Assembly (NCBI RefSeq): GCF_002926165.1
Contig: NZ_MAGP01000155.1
Location: 1-33,952, forward strand
Origin: Micromonospora chalcea
Lineage (GTDB): Bacteria; Actinomycetota; Actinomycetes; Mycobacteriales; Micromonosporaceae
Length of the DNA stretch: 33,952 nt
Direction: 5' to 3'
This document shows, piece after piece, positions 1 to 8,193 of the stretch; within the stretch, counting starts at the first letter, position 1; every line of letters begins with the position of its first letter. The notes under the pieces were generated by a model, which was not told the origin of the DNA, made no database searches, and worked only from the letters and a program-made list of their open reading frames with translations. The translations under genes and the position numbers were made by a program.

Positions 1-90
1 ATGGCCTTCGGCTTCCACTCATCCGAAGCCCTCATTGCCATGGCCATGCTCAGCCTCGGCGGCCACCGACCCGAACTACCCCGCCCATGA
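1..90 (+). CDS. Transposase, C-terminal fragment (cut by window edge)
   Basis: Frame 1 is open from the first base to TGA at 88-90 and encodes 29 residues. The stretch ALIAMAMLSLGG followed by HRPELPRP resembles the C-terminal tail of IS5-type DDE transposases common in actinobacteria, recognised from memory only. The rest of the gene would lie upstream of the window. Codons such as TCA, ATT and CTA are unusual for this genome, and the 80 bases that follow (about 95-172) are distinctly AT-richer than everything after them, as expected for the right end of an insertion sequence. No terminal inverted repeat or target duplication can be defined without the left end. The ATG at base 1 may be internal. 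Confidence 0.45.
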   Translation: MAFGFHSSEALIAMAMLSLGGHRPELPRP

Positions 91-273
91 ACACCCGACC
101 CACACATCCGTCACAAGACCCATATTTATGCCTCACAGTCATATCGCTTTTTGGATGTTCCTTGTTCTCGCCACGACACGCCGGGCCGCCACGTCGCGAG
201 GGGCGTCGTCGCGAGGCGGGCCGGGAGCGGTTAACCGGTCGACCGGGGGCGCGGGCCGTGCCACGATCGCGCG
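91..273. other. AT-richer flank, possible insertion-sequence right end
   Basis: Bases 95-172 contain runs such as ATATTTATG and CGCTTTTTGG, unlike the surrounding GC-rich DNA. This fits the non-coding end of the element whose gene stops at 90. From about base 173 the composition returns to the genomic norm. A near-consensus -10 (CACGAT, 262-267) lies six bases before the next start codon. Confidence 0.35.
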
Positions 274-834
274 ATGCCTGCCTCCGTGACCGGCCTGCTG
301 CGCTGGCAGTTCGACCTGACCTGGGCGCTCGCCGAGTACCACTTCGACCGGCTGGAGCCGGCGGATTTCCTCTGGGAGCCGGCCGCGCTGTGCTGGACCA
401 TGCGCCCCGGCCCGGGCGGCGGGTGGCGTCCCGACTGGGCCGACAGCGAGCCGGACCCGGTCCCGGCGCCCACGATCGGGTGGCTGACCTGGCACATCGG
501 CTGGTGGTGGTCGGTCGCGACCGACCACGTGCGGCAGCGCCCGGCGCGGGAACGCGACGACATCCGCTGGCCCGGGCCGGGCGCGGAGACGGTCGCCTGG
601 CTGCGGGAGCTGCGGACGGAGTGGACGGACGCGCTGGACGGGCTGGCCGAGGCCGACCTGGACCGGCCGTCCGCGTACCCCTGGCCCGCCGACGCCGGGC
701 TCACCGTGGCGCACCTGGTCGGGTGGGTGAACGCCGAGCTGATGAAGAACGTGGCCGAGATCGGGCAGCTCCGGCTGCTGCGCGCGGCGGCCGGGCTGAG
801 CCGGGCCGCGCTCAGTGCGTGCCGCCGAGGTTGA
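274..834 (+). CDS. DinB-like superfamily protein
   Basis: The 186-residue product has a DinB/YfiT-like four-helix-bundle pattern: a tryptophan-rich second helix with His74 (WHIGWWW) and a late helix with His147 (HLVGWVNAELMKN). DinB-fold proteins often bind a divalent metal through three histidines and include thiol-dependent S-transferases, but a full His triad is not evident here, so metal binding and activity are uncertain. No Shine-Dalgarno precedes the ATG; CACGAT six bases upstream is close to the TANNNT box of leaderless genes in this window. The 3' end overlaps the convergent SMR gene by 23 bases. The substrate is unknown. Confidence 0.7.
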   Translation: MPASVTGLLRWQFDLTWALAEYHFDRLEPADFLWEPAALCWTMRPGPGGGWRPDWADSEPDPVPAPTIGWLTWHIGWWWSVATDHVRQRPARERDDIRWPGPGAETVAWLRELRTEWTDALDGLAEADLDRPSAYPWPADAGLTVAHLVGWVNAELMKNVAEIGQLRLLRAAAGLSRAALSACRRG

Positions 835-1132
835 GCACCACCACCCCGGCGATGACCAGCCCCGCCCCGACCACCTTCGCCACGCTCAGCGGCTCGCCCA
901 GGAACGCCGCGCCGATCGCCATGATGGCGGCGGTGCCGAGGCCGGACCAGACGGCGTACGCGACGCCGACCGGGATGTCCTTCACGGCGAGGGAGAGCAG
1001 CCCGAACGCGGACAGGTACGCCACCGCCAGGCCCAGTGTGGGCCAGAGCCGGGTGAAACCGTCTGTGGCCTTGAGCAGGCTGGTGCCGATCACCTCGGCG
1101 GTGATCGCGCCGAGCAGGAAGAGGTACGCCAT
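812..1132 (-). CDS. Small multidrug resistance (SMR) transporter, EmrE-type
   Basis: The 106-residue protein has four predicted membrane helices and matches the EmrE branch of the SMR family almost end to end. The membrane-embedded essential glutamate is at residue 13 (AEVIGT), followed by GFTRLWP and the AYAVWSG motif. SMR proteins work as dual-topology dimers exchanging protons for cationic substrates at the cytoplasmic membrane. EmrE-type sequence suggests quaternary ammonium or aromatic cations rather than guanidinium, but substrate cannot be fixed from sequence. The frame is open further upstream, into the cellulase gene on the same strand, but MAYLFLL is the family N-terminus. The start codon lies inside a perfect hairpin (1129-1160) and has no clear Shine-Dalgarno. 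It is 44 bases downstream of the GH9 stop. Confidence 0.9.
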   Translation of the reverse strand: MAYLFLLGAITAEVIGTSLLKATDGFTRLWPTLGLAVAYLSAFGLLSLAVKDIPVGVAYAVWSGLGTAAIMAIGAAFLGEPLSVAKVVGAGLVIAGVVVLNLGGTH

Positions 1133-1160
1133 CGCAGGACCGTACCCGGTCCTGCGATGG
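1129..1160. repeat. Perfect 14-bp inverted repeat covering the SMR start codon
   Basis: CCATCGCAGGACCG (1129-1142), a 4-base spacer, then CGGTCCTGCGATGG (1147-1160). In the minus-strand transcript this folds into a stable hairpin whose 3' arm contains the SMR initiation codon. It could terminate the upstream cellulase transcript, control SMR translation, or be a regulator operator. No U tract follows. Confidence 0.75.
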
Positions 1161-1176
1161 CGTCCGGTCAGCTCGG

Positions 1177-3783
1177 TCAGGAGACCGTGCAGGCCTTCCC
1201 GTTCAGGGTGACCAGCCCCGGATCCGGGTTCGGGAACCGGGACGCGGTGCCGTTGAAGCCGAACGTGGTGGACGCGCCCGGCGCCAGCTTCGCGTTCCAG
1301 GACAGGTTCTTCGCGGTGACCGTGGCGCCGCTCTGGCCGAGCTGCGCCGACCAGGCGTGGTCCACCTTCTGGTCGCCGAGGAACGCCCACCGCAGGCTCC
1401 ACCTGTTCACCGCCGTCGTGCCGGTGTTGCGCACCGTCACCTGGGTGGTGAAGCCGGACGGCCAGCTCCCGTGCGTGGTGTAGGTGACCGCGCAGGACGG
1501 CGCCGGCACCGCGCCGGCGTCACCCTGGTCGGCCAGGAACGACGCGAGCCACGCCAGCGCCGAGTTCCAGTTGATCGCCACCTCGTTCGTCGCGTACGAG
1601 TTGATGTCGTCGACGTAGCAGAACATCGGCGCGCATCCGGCGAGCAGGTTCGCCGCGAACGGGTCCTGCAGCGCGGCGTTCGGGCCACCGGCGAGCGAGC
1701 CGGCCGGCGGGCGCGGCAGGTCCGGGTTCAGCTGGTGGCCGAAGATCCGGCTGTGCTGGTTGCGGGCGTGCTGCTCGCCCCACCCGGTCACGTACGACAT
1801 GTTCAGCGCGTTGCGGCCGAACAGGTAGTCGGCGGCCTGCACCGCGCCGTCCCGGTACTTCGCGTCCCGGCTCAGGTCGAACGCGGTGGCCAGCACGATC
1901 GCGTTGTTCACCAGGTTGCTGTTGCTGCCCCAGACGTACGCGTCGGCGCTGCCCGGGAACGGCAGCCCGTACGCCTGGCCGGCGATAGTGGCCAGGTAGC
2001 TGTCGGCGGCGGCGGTGATCGACTCGCGGATGCGGGTCTTCTCCGCGGCGGGCAGCGTGTTCGGCACGGTGGCCAGGTCCAGGCGGCCCAGCGCGGCCAC
2101 GCTCTGCCAGCCGAACGCGCCGTTCGGGGCGAACACGTCGGCGGTGTGCAGCGGCGAGCCGGTGACGTCGGCCAGGTACGCCTTGTCGCCGGTGGTCAGC
2201 CACAGCTCGGCAGCGGCCCAGTAGAACTCGTCGCTGACGTTGGAGTCGTCGTACGCGCCACCGCCGGTGCCGTCGCTGGCCGAGGCGTAGATCGCCGGGT
2301 GCTCCTTGGCCGCCGCGTACGCGGTCTTCGCGGCGGTGCCGCAGCGCGCGGCGAAGGCGGCGTCGTACGGGGCGTACAGCCGCTGGCACTGCGCGGCGAC
2401 GGCGGCCAGGTTCAGCGTGGCGGCGGTGGACGGCGCGTGCAGCTCACGCGGCTCCGGGTCGTCCTGGGGCTGCAGCGGCAGGCCGGTCCAGTTCCGGTCG
2501 TGGATCTTGTGGTGGACCATCCCGGCCAGCGGCTTGCCGGCCGGCACCTGCATGCGCAGCAGGAACTCCAGCTCCCAGCGGGCCTCGTCGAGCACGTCCG
2601 GCACGTCGTTGCCGCGCTCGGGCAGCCGCAGCGTGGAGTCGCCCAGGGCGGCGCCGCCGTCGGCGGTCTCGGCGGTCTTGGTCCGCTCGAAGGTGCTCAG
2701 GAGCTGGTAGGTGGCGATGCCGCCGTTGACCACGTACTTGCCGTGGTCGCCCGCGTCGTACCAGCCGCCGCGCACGTCCAGCGAGTAGTCGCAGACGCCG
2801 GCCTGGCACGGCACGTCGGTGTCGCCCTGGTTCGGCGCGACGCCGAGGTGACCGGCCGGGCGGGCGTACTCCTCGCCGATCAGGTCGCCGTCGATCTCGA
2901 TGCCGCTGCGCTGGGCGTAGAAGAACTGCAGCGAGTCGGCGCGCAGCCGGTCGTAGAGCGTGCCGGAGATGTCGAACGGGTGGCTGGTCTCGCCGTCCAC
3001 GGTCAGCGTGTAGCCGGTGCCCGGCTTGCGGTACGCGGAGAAGTCGACGGTCTGCACGTTCTGCCCGGAGGCGGCGTCGGTGCCGCGCGGCGTGGTCTTC
3101 CCGCTGGCGACCACCGCGCCGCTGCCCGACTTCAGCTGCCAGGGCAGCGCGTCGGTGGCCTCGGTGACCACAGTCGCGTGCTTCGGCCCGCCGGGCAGGT
3201 AGCCGACCTGGTTGACCCGGACCCGGGGCCCGGTGTCCGGCTCGTACGGCGGCGCCGGCTCCCCGCCGCGCAGCGACACGTTGTCCAGGCAGAACGTCTG
3301 CGCCTCGGCGCTGCCGCCGACCTGGAAGATCAGCTGGGCGGTGGGGTTCTCGGCCGGGGAGGTGAACGTGGTGGTGACGCGCTTCGAGGTGCCGGTGGCG
3401 GTCGCGTCGACGCTCGCGTACGTGGTGTAGGGGGCGCTGCCGAGCTGCAGCACCGCCTTGACGGCCGCGCCCGGGGTGGCGGAGACGTCGAAGGACAGCT
3501 CGTACTCGGCGCCCTGCATCAGCGGCACCGCGTCCTGGCCGATGCCGGCGTCCCACGGGTTGGCGGTGCCGGCCGCGACGGTGGTGCAGAGCCGGCCGTC
3601 GACGACAGCGAGGTCGCCGGTGCCGTAGGAGAACCAGGGGGAGACACCGGCGCTGAAGTCGCCGTTGCGGAGTTGTTCGGGGGCGTCCGGCGGCACCTCG
3701 GCAAGGGCCGGGCCGGCGGTGAGGCCGGTGAGCGCCAGCGTGGTGGCCGCGAGCGCGGCGAGCCGACGTCGGGATCGGGTCAC
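1177..3783 (-). CDS. Secreted multidomain GH9 cellulase (CBM4/9 - Ig - GH9 - CBM2)
   Basis: The 868-residue protein is an exported endo- or processive beta-1,4-glucanase. The GTG at 3783 was chosen because GGAAGGA lies just upstream and it begins a Sec signal peptide with TRSRRR, a hydrophobic core and an AGPALA cleavage site near residue 28. Domains in order: a CBM4/9-type cellulose-binding module (about 33-175), a CelD_N Ig-like domain (about 180-265), the GH9 catalytic domain (about 270-760) with nucleophile-side motif GGWYDAGDHGKY and the C-terminal NEVAINWNSA glutamate motif, and a CBM2 (764-868) bounded by two cysteines. Almost no linker separates GH9 from CBM2. A perfect CebR/CelR-type operator lies 45 bases upstream, predicting induction by cello-oligosaccharides. 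It acts outside the cell on cellulose. Confidence 0.95.
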   Translation of the reverse strand: MTRSRRRLAALAATTLALTGLTAGPALAEVPPDAPEQLRNGDFSAGVSPWFSYGTGDLAVVDGRLCTTVAAGTANPWDAGIGQDAVPLMQGAEYELSFDVSATPGAAVKAVLQLGSAPYTTYASVDATATGTSKRVTTTFTSPAENPTAQLIFQVGGSAEAQTFCLDNVSLRGGEPAPPYEPDTGPRVRVNQVGYLPGGPKHATVVTEATDALPWQLKSGSGAVVASGKTTPRGTDAASGQNVQTVDFSAYRKPGTGYTLTVDGETSHPFDISGTLYDRLRADSLQFFYAQRSGIEIDGDLIGEEYARPAGHLGVAPNQGDTDVPCQAGVCDYSLDVRGGWYDAGDHGKYVVNGGIATYQLLSTFERTKTAETADGGAALGDSTLRLPERGNDVPDVLDEARWELEFLLRMQVPAGKPLAGMVHHKIHDRNWTGLPLQPQDDPEPRELHAPSTAATLNLAAVAAQCQRLYAPYDAAFAARCGTAAKTAYAAAKEHPAIYASASDGTGGGAYDDSNVSDEFYWAAAELWLTTGDKAYLADVTGSPLHTADVFAPNGAFGWQSVAALGRLDLATVPNTLPAAEKTRIRESITAAADSYLATIAGQAYGLPFPGSADAYVWGSNSNLVNNAIVLATAFDLSRDAKYRDGAVQAADYLFGRNALNMSYVTGWGEQHARNQHSRIFGHQLNPDLPRPPAGSLAGGPNAALQDPFAANLLAGCAPMFCYVDDINSYATNEVAINWNSALAWLASFLADQGDAGAVPAPSCAVTYTTHGSWPSGFTTQVTVRNTGTTAVNRWSLRWAFLGDQKVDHAWSAQLGQSGATVTAKNLSWNAKLAPGASTTFGFNGTASRFPNPDPGLVTLNGKACTVS

Positions 3784-3828
3784 GGAGGTTCCTTCCGTGC
3801 TCGGGGGTGGTGGGGGGAGACCGGGAAC

Positions 3829-3842
3829 TGGGAGCGCTCCCA
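3829..3842. promoter_or_regulatory. CebR/CelR-type operator
   Basis: TGGGAGCGCTCCCA is a perfect 14-bp palindrome and identical to the operator bound by the LacI-family cellulose-utilisation repressors CebR (Streptomyces) and CelR (Thermobifida). Cellobiose releases the repressor. It sits between the divergent cellulase and PP2C genes, closer to the cellulase start. Confidence 0.9.
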
Positions 3843-3998
3843 ATATCAGGCCGATGTTTCCACCGCGTTCCGTCGCTGTCAATCGATCCGGCCCGATGCT
3901 CGGCCGAGCGCCCGCTCGCGGAGGGGTCCGGCGCGCCACGTACGATGTCGGTGATCTCCTACAGACAACCGAGCCCTCGACCTGGCAGGCTGCGACCC

Positions 3999-4724
3999 AT
4001 GACCCTGAAGCTTCGTTCCGTCGGAGCGAGCGACCGTGGGCTGATCCGCAGCGGCAACCAGGACGCCCAGCACGCGGGCCCCTGGCTGGTCGCGGTGGCC
4101 GACGGCATGGGCGGCATGGCGGCCGGCGACCTGGCCAGCCGCATCGCGATCGACGCGATCGCCCCGCTGGACGTGGAGACGCCGGAGGACGCGCTCGTCG
4201 CCGCGCTCCAGGGCGCGATCGAGCTGGCCACCGCGCGGATCCGCCAGGCGGTGGAGGAGGACCCGGAACGTCAGGGCATGGGGACCACGCTCACCGCGCT
4301 GCTGTTCGCCCGTACCGGCAGCTGCCTGGCGCTGGCGCACGTCGGCGACTCCCGCGCCTACCTGTTCCGCGAGGGCGTGCTCAAGCAGGTCACCCGCGAC
4401 GACACGTTCGTGCAGATGCTCGTCGACCAGGGCGTGATCACCGCCGAGCAGGCCAGCAGCCACCCCCGGCGGGCCGTGGTCACCCAGGCGTTGCAGGGCG
4501 ACCAGGTCTCCCCGTCGTACGCGACGATGGTGCCCCGCGCGGGCGACCGTTGGCTGCTGTGCAGCGACGGACTCTCCAACGTCGTCCGCGCGGACACGCT
4601 CACCGAGGTCCTCAACGAGCAGATGGAGCGGGACGCCTGCGCGGCCCGGCTGATCGACCTGGCGCTGCGGGCCGGCGGCCCGGACAACATCACCGTCGTG
4701 ATCGCCGACGTCGTCGAGGAGTAG
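3999..4724 (+). CDS. PP2C-family serine/threonine protein phosphatase
   Basis: The 241-residue protein is a single cytosolic PPM/PP2C catalytic domain with no membrane segment, the size of the catalytic part of PstP/Stp1. Metal-binding and family motifs are all present: Asp22 in GNQD, Asp35-Gly36 in VADGMGG, HVGDSRAYL at 114-122, Asp190 in CSDGLSNV, and GGPDN with Asp229. It should remove phosphate from Ser/Thr in a Mn2+/Mg2+-dependent way; bacterial homologues reverse Hanks-type kinases. No kinase gene is adjacent, so its partner is elsewhere. The chosen ATG begins the conserved fold; the frame is open further upstream without a better ribosome binding site. It is divergent from the cellulase and ends 3 bases from the convergent helicase gene. 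Confidence 0.93.
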   Translation: MTLKLRSVGASDRGLIRSGNQDAQHAGPWLVAVADGMGGMAAGDLASRIAIDAIAPLDVETPEDALVAALQGAIELATARIRQAVEEDPERQGMGTTLTALLFARTGSCLALAHVGDSRAYLFREGVLKQVTRDDTFVQMLVDQGVITAEQASSHPRRAVVTQALQGDQVSPSYATMVPRAGDRWLLCSDGLSNVVRADTLTEVLNEQMERDACAARLIDLALRAGGPDNITVVIADVVEE

Positions 4725-4727
4725 CCC

Positions 4728-7232
4728 TCACCGGCGGCGCGGAGCGGCCCGGCGGGTCGGCTCGGCGGTGGTCGGGTCCTCCGGCCACGGGTGACGCGGG
4801 TAGCGGCCCCGCAGCTCCGCCCGCACCTGCGGATAGCCGGTGCGCCAGAACGACGTCAGGTCGGCGGTGACCGCCACCGGCCGCCCGGCGGGGGAGAGCA
4901 GGTGCAGCAGCACCGGCACCCGCCCGTCGGCGATGCGCGGCACGTCCCGCCAGCCGAACGTCTCCTGGAGCTTCACCGCCAGCACCGGCGCGCCCGGATC
5001 GGCGTAGTCGACACGTACCCGCGACCCGCTGGGCACCGCGAGCCGTTCCGGGGCCAGCTCGTCCAGCCGGGCGGCCTGCCGCCAGTCCAGCAGCCGGCGC
5101 AGCGCCGCCACCACGTCCACCCGGCTCAGGTCGGCCCGGCGGCGGGCGCGGACCAGCTCCGGCCCGAGCCAGTCGGGGGCGCGGTCGAGTAGCGCCGCGT
5201 CGGAGACGTCCGGCCAGTCCCCGCCGAGCGCCTGGCGGCAGAACGCCATCCGGCGGCGCAGCCCGGTCGCCTCCGGCGTCCAGCGCAGCAGTCCCGGCCC
5301 CTCCTGCCGCAGCCCGTCCAGCAGCGCCGCCGCGACCAGCTCCGGTTCCGGCGCGGTCAGGTGCCGCTCGCGCAGCTCGATCGCGCCGAGCCGGTCCACC
5401 TCCCGGGCCACCACGTCGCCGCCGGTCCAGGCCACCTCCCGCCCGGAACGCAGCAGCGCCGCCCCGGCCCCCCGGGCGGTCGCCTCGTCGATCGGCGCGG
5501 CCAGCCGTACCCGCGCGGCCGGCGCGCCGGGGGAGCGGTCGGCCACCGCGACGGCCAGCCACGCCGCTCCGGCCAGCCCCGACCCGGGCGTCAGCTCCGC
5601 GGCGGTCCCGCCGGCCATCAGGTACGCGGACCCGCCCGGCCGCCGCGTCCGGGCCAGCCGTTCCGGGTACGCGAGCCCGGCGATCAGCCCCGCGGCCAGA
5701 TCGTCGGGCAGGCGCTCCCGTTCGGCGTCGTCGGCGGGCAGAGCGGCGCGCAGGCGGCGTACCTCGGTGCGCCAGCGCGCGGTGGCGGCCGGGTCGACGC
5801 CGTCGCGCAGCCGCCGCCAGCGGGCGGGCAGGTCGTCCCCCGTCCCGCCCAGCGTGTCCTCGCCGAGGATCGCCACCACCTCGGCGGCCCGGTCCGCGCC
5901 GACCCGGGGCGCGCCGTCCAGCAGGGCCCGCGCCAGCCGGGGATGCGTGCCCGCCGCCGCGACCGCCCGGCCGCGCGCGGTGATCCGGCCGTCGTCGTCC
6001 ACCGCGCCGAGCGTGCCCAGGGTCTCCCGCGCGACGGCCAGCGCGGCCGGTGGCGGCGGATCGGGCAGCGCCAGGCCGGCGCCGTCCGGGGTGCCCCAGG
6101 CCGCCAGCTCCAGCGCGAACCCGGTCAGGTCGGCGGTGGCGATCTCCGGCTCGGGCTGCGGAGCGAGCCGCTCGTGTGCCGCCTCGGACCAGCAGCGGTA
6201 GACCGCGCCCGGCGCCTCCCGCCCGGCCCGGCCCGCCCGCTGCGTCGCCGCCGCCCGGGACACCGGCACCGTCACCAGCGAACCCAGCCCTCGGGCCAGG
6301 TCGGTGCGGGGCACCCGGCTCAGGCCGGCGTCCACCACGACCCGGACGCCCGGCACGGTCAGGCTGCTCTCCGCCACCGCCGTCGCGAGAACCACGCGCC
6401 GCCCGGCGGCGGGGGTGAGCGCCGCGTCCTGGGCCGGGCCGGGCAGCCGTCCGTGCAACGGCAGCACCGTGACGTCGCGCAGGTCGGCCAGGCGGCGCGC
6501 GACGGCGCCGATCTCACCCGCGCCGGGCAGGAAGACCAGCACGTCGCCGTCGCGTTCGCGCAGCGCCCGGCGGACCGTGGCGGCCACGTGGTCCAGCAGC
6601 GCGGGATCGACCCGGCCACCGCCGGGTGGCGTCACCGGGCGCGGCGGCGGCGCCCACACCCGCTCGACCGGGTGCAGGGCGGCCTCGGCGCGTACCACGG
6701 GGGCGGGGTCGCCCGCGCCGAGCAGCGCGGCGAAGCGGTCCGCCTGCGGGGTGGCCGACATCGCCAGCAGCCAGAGGTCCGGGCGCAGCGTGCCGCGCGC
6801 CTCGACGCTGAACGCCAGCGCCAGGTCCGCGTCGAGCTGCCGTTCGTGGCACTCGTCGAGCAGCACCGCGTCCACGCCGGGCAGCTCCGGGTCGTGGTGC
6901 AGACGGCGCACCAGCAGACCGGTGGTGACCACCTCGATCCGGGTACGCGGCCCGGCCCGGCGCTCGCCGCGCACCGCGTAGCCGATCCGGTCGCCGATCC
7001 GGTCGCCGAGCAGCGCGGCCATCCGGTGCGCGGCGGCGCGTGCGGCGACCCGCCGGGGCTGGGCGATCACCACCCGTCCGGCGACGGCGTCGGCGACCGC
7101 GAGTGGCGCGGTGGTGGTCTTGCCGGTGCCCGGCGGCGCCACCAGCACGGCGGCGCCCCGGTCGCGCAGCGCTTCAACGAGTGCCGGCAGCACCGGCCGG
7201 ACCGGCAGGTCGAGGGCGACGTCGGCGAGCAC
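4728..7232 (-). CDS. hrpB: ATP-dependent RNA helicase HrpB
   Basis: The 834-residue protein is a DEAH-type superfamily 2 helicase. Walker A is APPGTGKTT (33-40), motif II is DECH (126-129, where HrpB proteins often have DEFH), motif III is MSATP near 158-162, and motif VI is QRAGRAGR; the HrpB-specific C-terminal domain follows (QETFGWRDVPRI, LLHLLSPAGRPVAVT). Length is normal for HrpB. The cellular role of HrpB in actinobacteria is poorly known. The GTG at 7232 was preferred to one 39 bases upstream because it gives the family N-terminus; GAGAGT six bases before it resembles the leaderless pattern. It is convergent with the PP2C gene and has no obvious operon partner. Confidence 0.92.
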   Translation of the reverse strand: MLADVALDLPVRPVLPALVEALRDRGAAVLVAPPGTGKTTTAPLAVADAVAGRVVIAQPRRVAARAAAHRMAALLGDRIGDRIGYAVRGERRAGPRTRIEVVTTGLLVRRLHHDPELPGVDAVLLDECHERQLDADLALAFSVEARGTLRPDLWLLAMSATPQADRFAALLGAGDPAPVVRAEAALHPVERVWAPPPRPVTPPGGGRVDPALLDHVAATVRRALRERDGDVLVFLPGAGEIGAVARRLADLRDVTVLPLHGRLPGPAQDAALTPAAGRRVVLATAVAESSLTVPGVRVVVDAGLSRVPRTDLARGLGSLVTVPVSRAAATQRAGRAGREAPGAVYRCWSEAAHERLAPQPEPEIATADLTGFALELAAWGTPDGAGLALPDPPPPAALAVARETLGTLGAVDDDGRITARGRAVAAAGTHPRLARALLDGAPRVGADRAAEVVAILGEDTLGGTGDDLPARWRRLRDGVDPAATARWRTEVRRLRAALPADDAERERLPDDLAAGLIAGLAYPERLARTRRPGGSAYLMAGGTAAELTPGSGLAGAAWLAVAVADRSPGAPAARVRLAAPIDEATARGAGAALLRSGREVAWTGGDVVAREVDRLGAIELRERHLTAPEPELVAAALLDGLRQEGPGLLRWTPEATGLRRRMAFCRQALGGDWPDVSDAALLDRAPDWLGPELVRARRRADLSRVDVVAALRRLLDWRQAARLDELAPERLAVPSGSRVRVDYADPGAPVLAVKLQETFGWRDVPRIADGRVPVLLHLLSPAGRPVAVTADLTSFWRTGYPQVRAELRGRYPRHPWPEDPTTAEPTRRAAPRRR

Positions 7233-7371
7233 CGACCCACTCTCGCACCCGCCCCCGGCGGGCTGTCGCACCGGCCCCGGTGGGCGGACACGGAACGGCC
7301 CGGCCGGCGCACCGCCGACCGGGCCGGGTGGACCGCTGCGCCGGGTCCGCCGACCCGGCCGCCGCCACCTG

Positions 7372-8193
7372 CTAGTACGTTCCGTCGAGCTGACCGCGCA
7401 GCTTGGTCAGGGCCCGGGCCAGCAGCCGGGACACGTGCATCTGCGAGACGCCGATCTGCTCGGCGATCTGCGACTGGGTCAGGTTGCCGTAGAAGCGCAG
7501 CGTGAGGATCTTCTGCTCGCGCTGGTCGAGCGTGGCCAGCGCCGGGCCGAGGGCGACGCGCGTCTCGGCCAGCTCGAACTCGCCGTCCTCGCCGCCGAGC
7601 AGGTCGCCCAGCTCGGTGGCCCGCTCGCCGTCGCCGGTCGGCGTGGACAGCGACACCGCGTTGTAGGCGCGGGCGCCCTCCAGGCCTTCGAGGACCTCTT
7701 CCTCGGTGAGCTTGAGGTGGGCCGCGATGTCGGCGACCGTCGGCGAGCGGCCGAGCGTCTGGAGCAGCGTGCTGTTGGCCTCGGAGATCGCCAGGCGCAG
7801 CTCCTGCAACCGGCGGGGGACGCGGATGTCCCAGGTGCGGTCGCGGAAGTGGCGCTTGAGCTCACCGATGATGGTGGGGATCGCGTAGCCGGCGAAGTCG
7901 ACGCCGCGCGACGGGTCGAACTTGTCGATCGCCTTGATCAGGCCGATCGCGGCGGTCTGCGCCAGGTCGTCGTTCGGTTCGCCGCGGCCGCTGTAGCGGT
8001 GGGCCAGGTGGTTCGCCAGCGGCAGCCACGCCTCGATGGCGCGGTCGCGCAGCGCAGGCCGCGAGGGGTGGCCGGCCGGCAGCGCGGCCATGGCGGCGAG
8101 CAGGTCGCGTGCGCTGTCGGTGAGCGAGCGGGGGTCGAGCTTCGCGGAGCCGGCCGGCGTGGTCGCCGGGGCGCTGATCGTGTGGGCGGTCAT
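7372..8193 (-). CDS. SigB/SigF-family (group 3) RNA polymerase sigma factor
   Basis: The 273-residue protein has sigma region 2 (about 48-118, with DLAQTAAIGLIKAIDKFDP and the -10 recognition segment), region 3 (about 127-200) and region 4 (about 218-266) with a helix-turn-helix LTQSQIAEQIGVSQMHVSR. This is the SigB/SigF/WhiG layout used for general stress and differentiation in Gram-positives. Start at 8193 is supported by GGGAGGA 8 bases upstream. Family members usually recognise GTTT-N14/16-GGGTAT-type promoters; such sites occur in this window before YihY, ChaB and DUF2795. No anti-sigma factor or antagonist gene is adjacent, which is unusual. No such site was found before this gene itself, so autoregulation is not evident. 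Confidence 0.93.
   Translation of the reverse strand: MTAHTISAPATTPAGSAKLDPRSLTDSARDLLAAMAALPAGHPSRPALRDRAIEAWLPLANHLAHRYSGRGEPNDDLAQTAAIGLIKAIDKFDPSRGVDFAGYAIPTIIGELKRHFRDRTWDIRVPRRLQELRLAISEANSTLLQTLGRSPTVADIAAHLKLTEEEVLEGLEGARAYNAVSLSTPTGDGERATELGDLLGGEDGEFELAETRVALGPALATLDQREQKILTLRFYGNLTQSQIAEQIGVSQMHVSRLLARALTKLRGQLDGTY

Noticed and set aside
1133..1200. Guanidine-III (ykkC-III) or mini-ykkC riboswitch before the SMR gene
   Set aside because: CCGGACG is present upstream, but the AGGACAAG segment of guanidine-III and the ACGR tetraloops of mini-ykkC are absent, and the protein is EmrE-type rather than clearly guanidinium-specific.
1357..3954. Long open frame antisense to the cellulase
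   Set aside because: Arg/Gly/Val-rich low-complexity translation with no motif or ribosome binding site; a by-product of high GC opposite a convincing GH9 gene.
5361..7505. Long open frame antisense to hrpB
   Set aside because: Composition is typical of antisense GC-rich frames and it crosses the intergenic region without any recognised domain.
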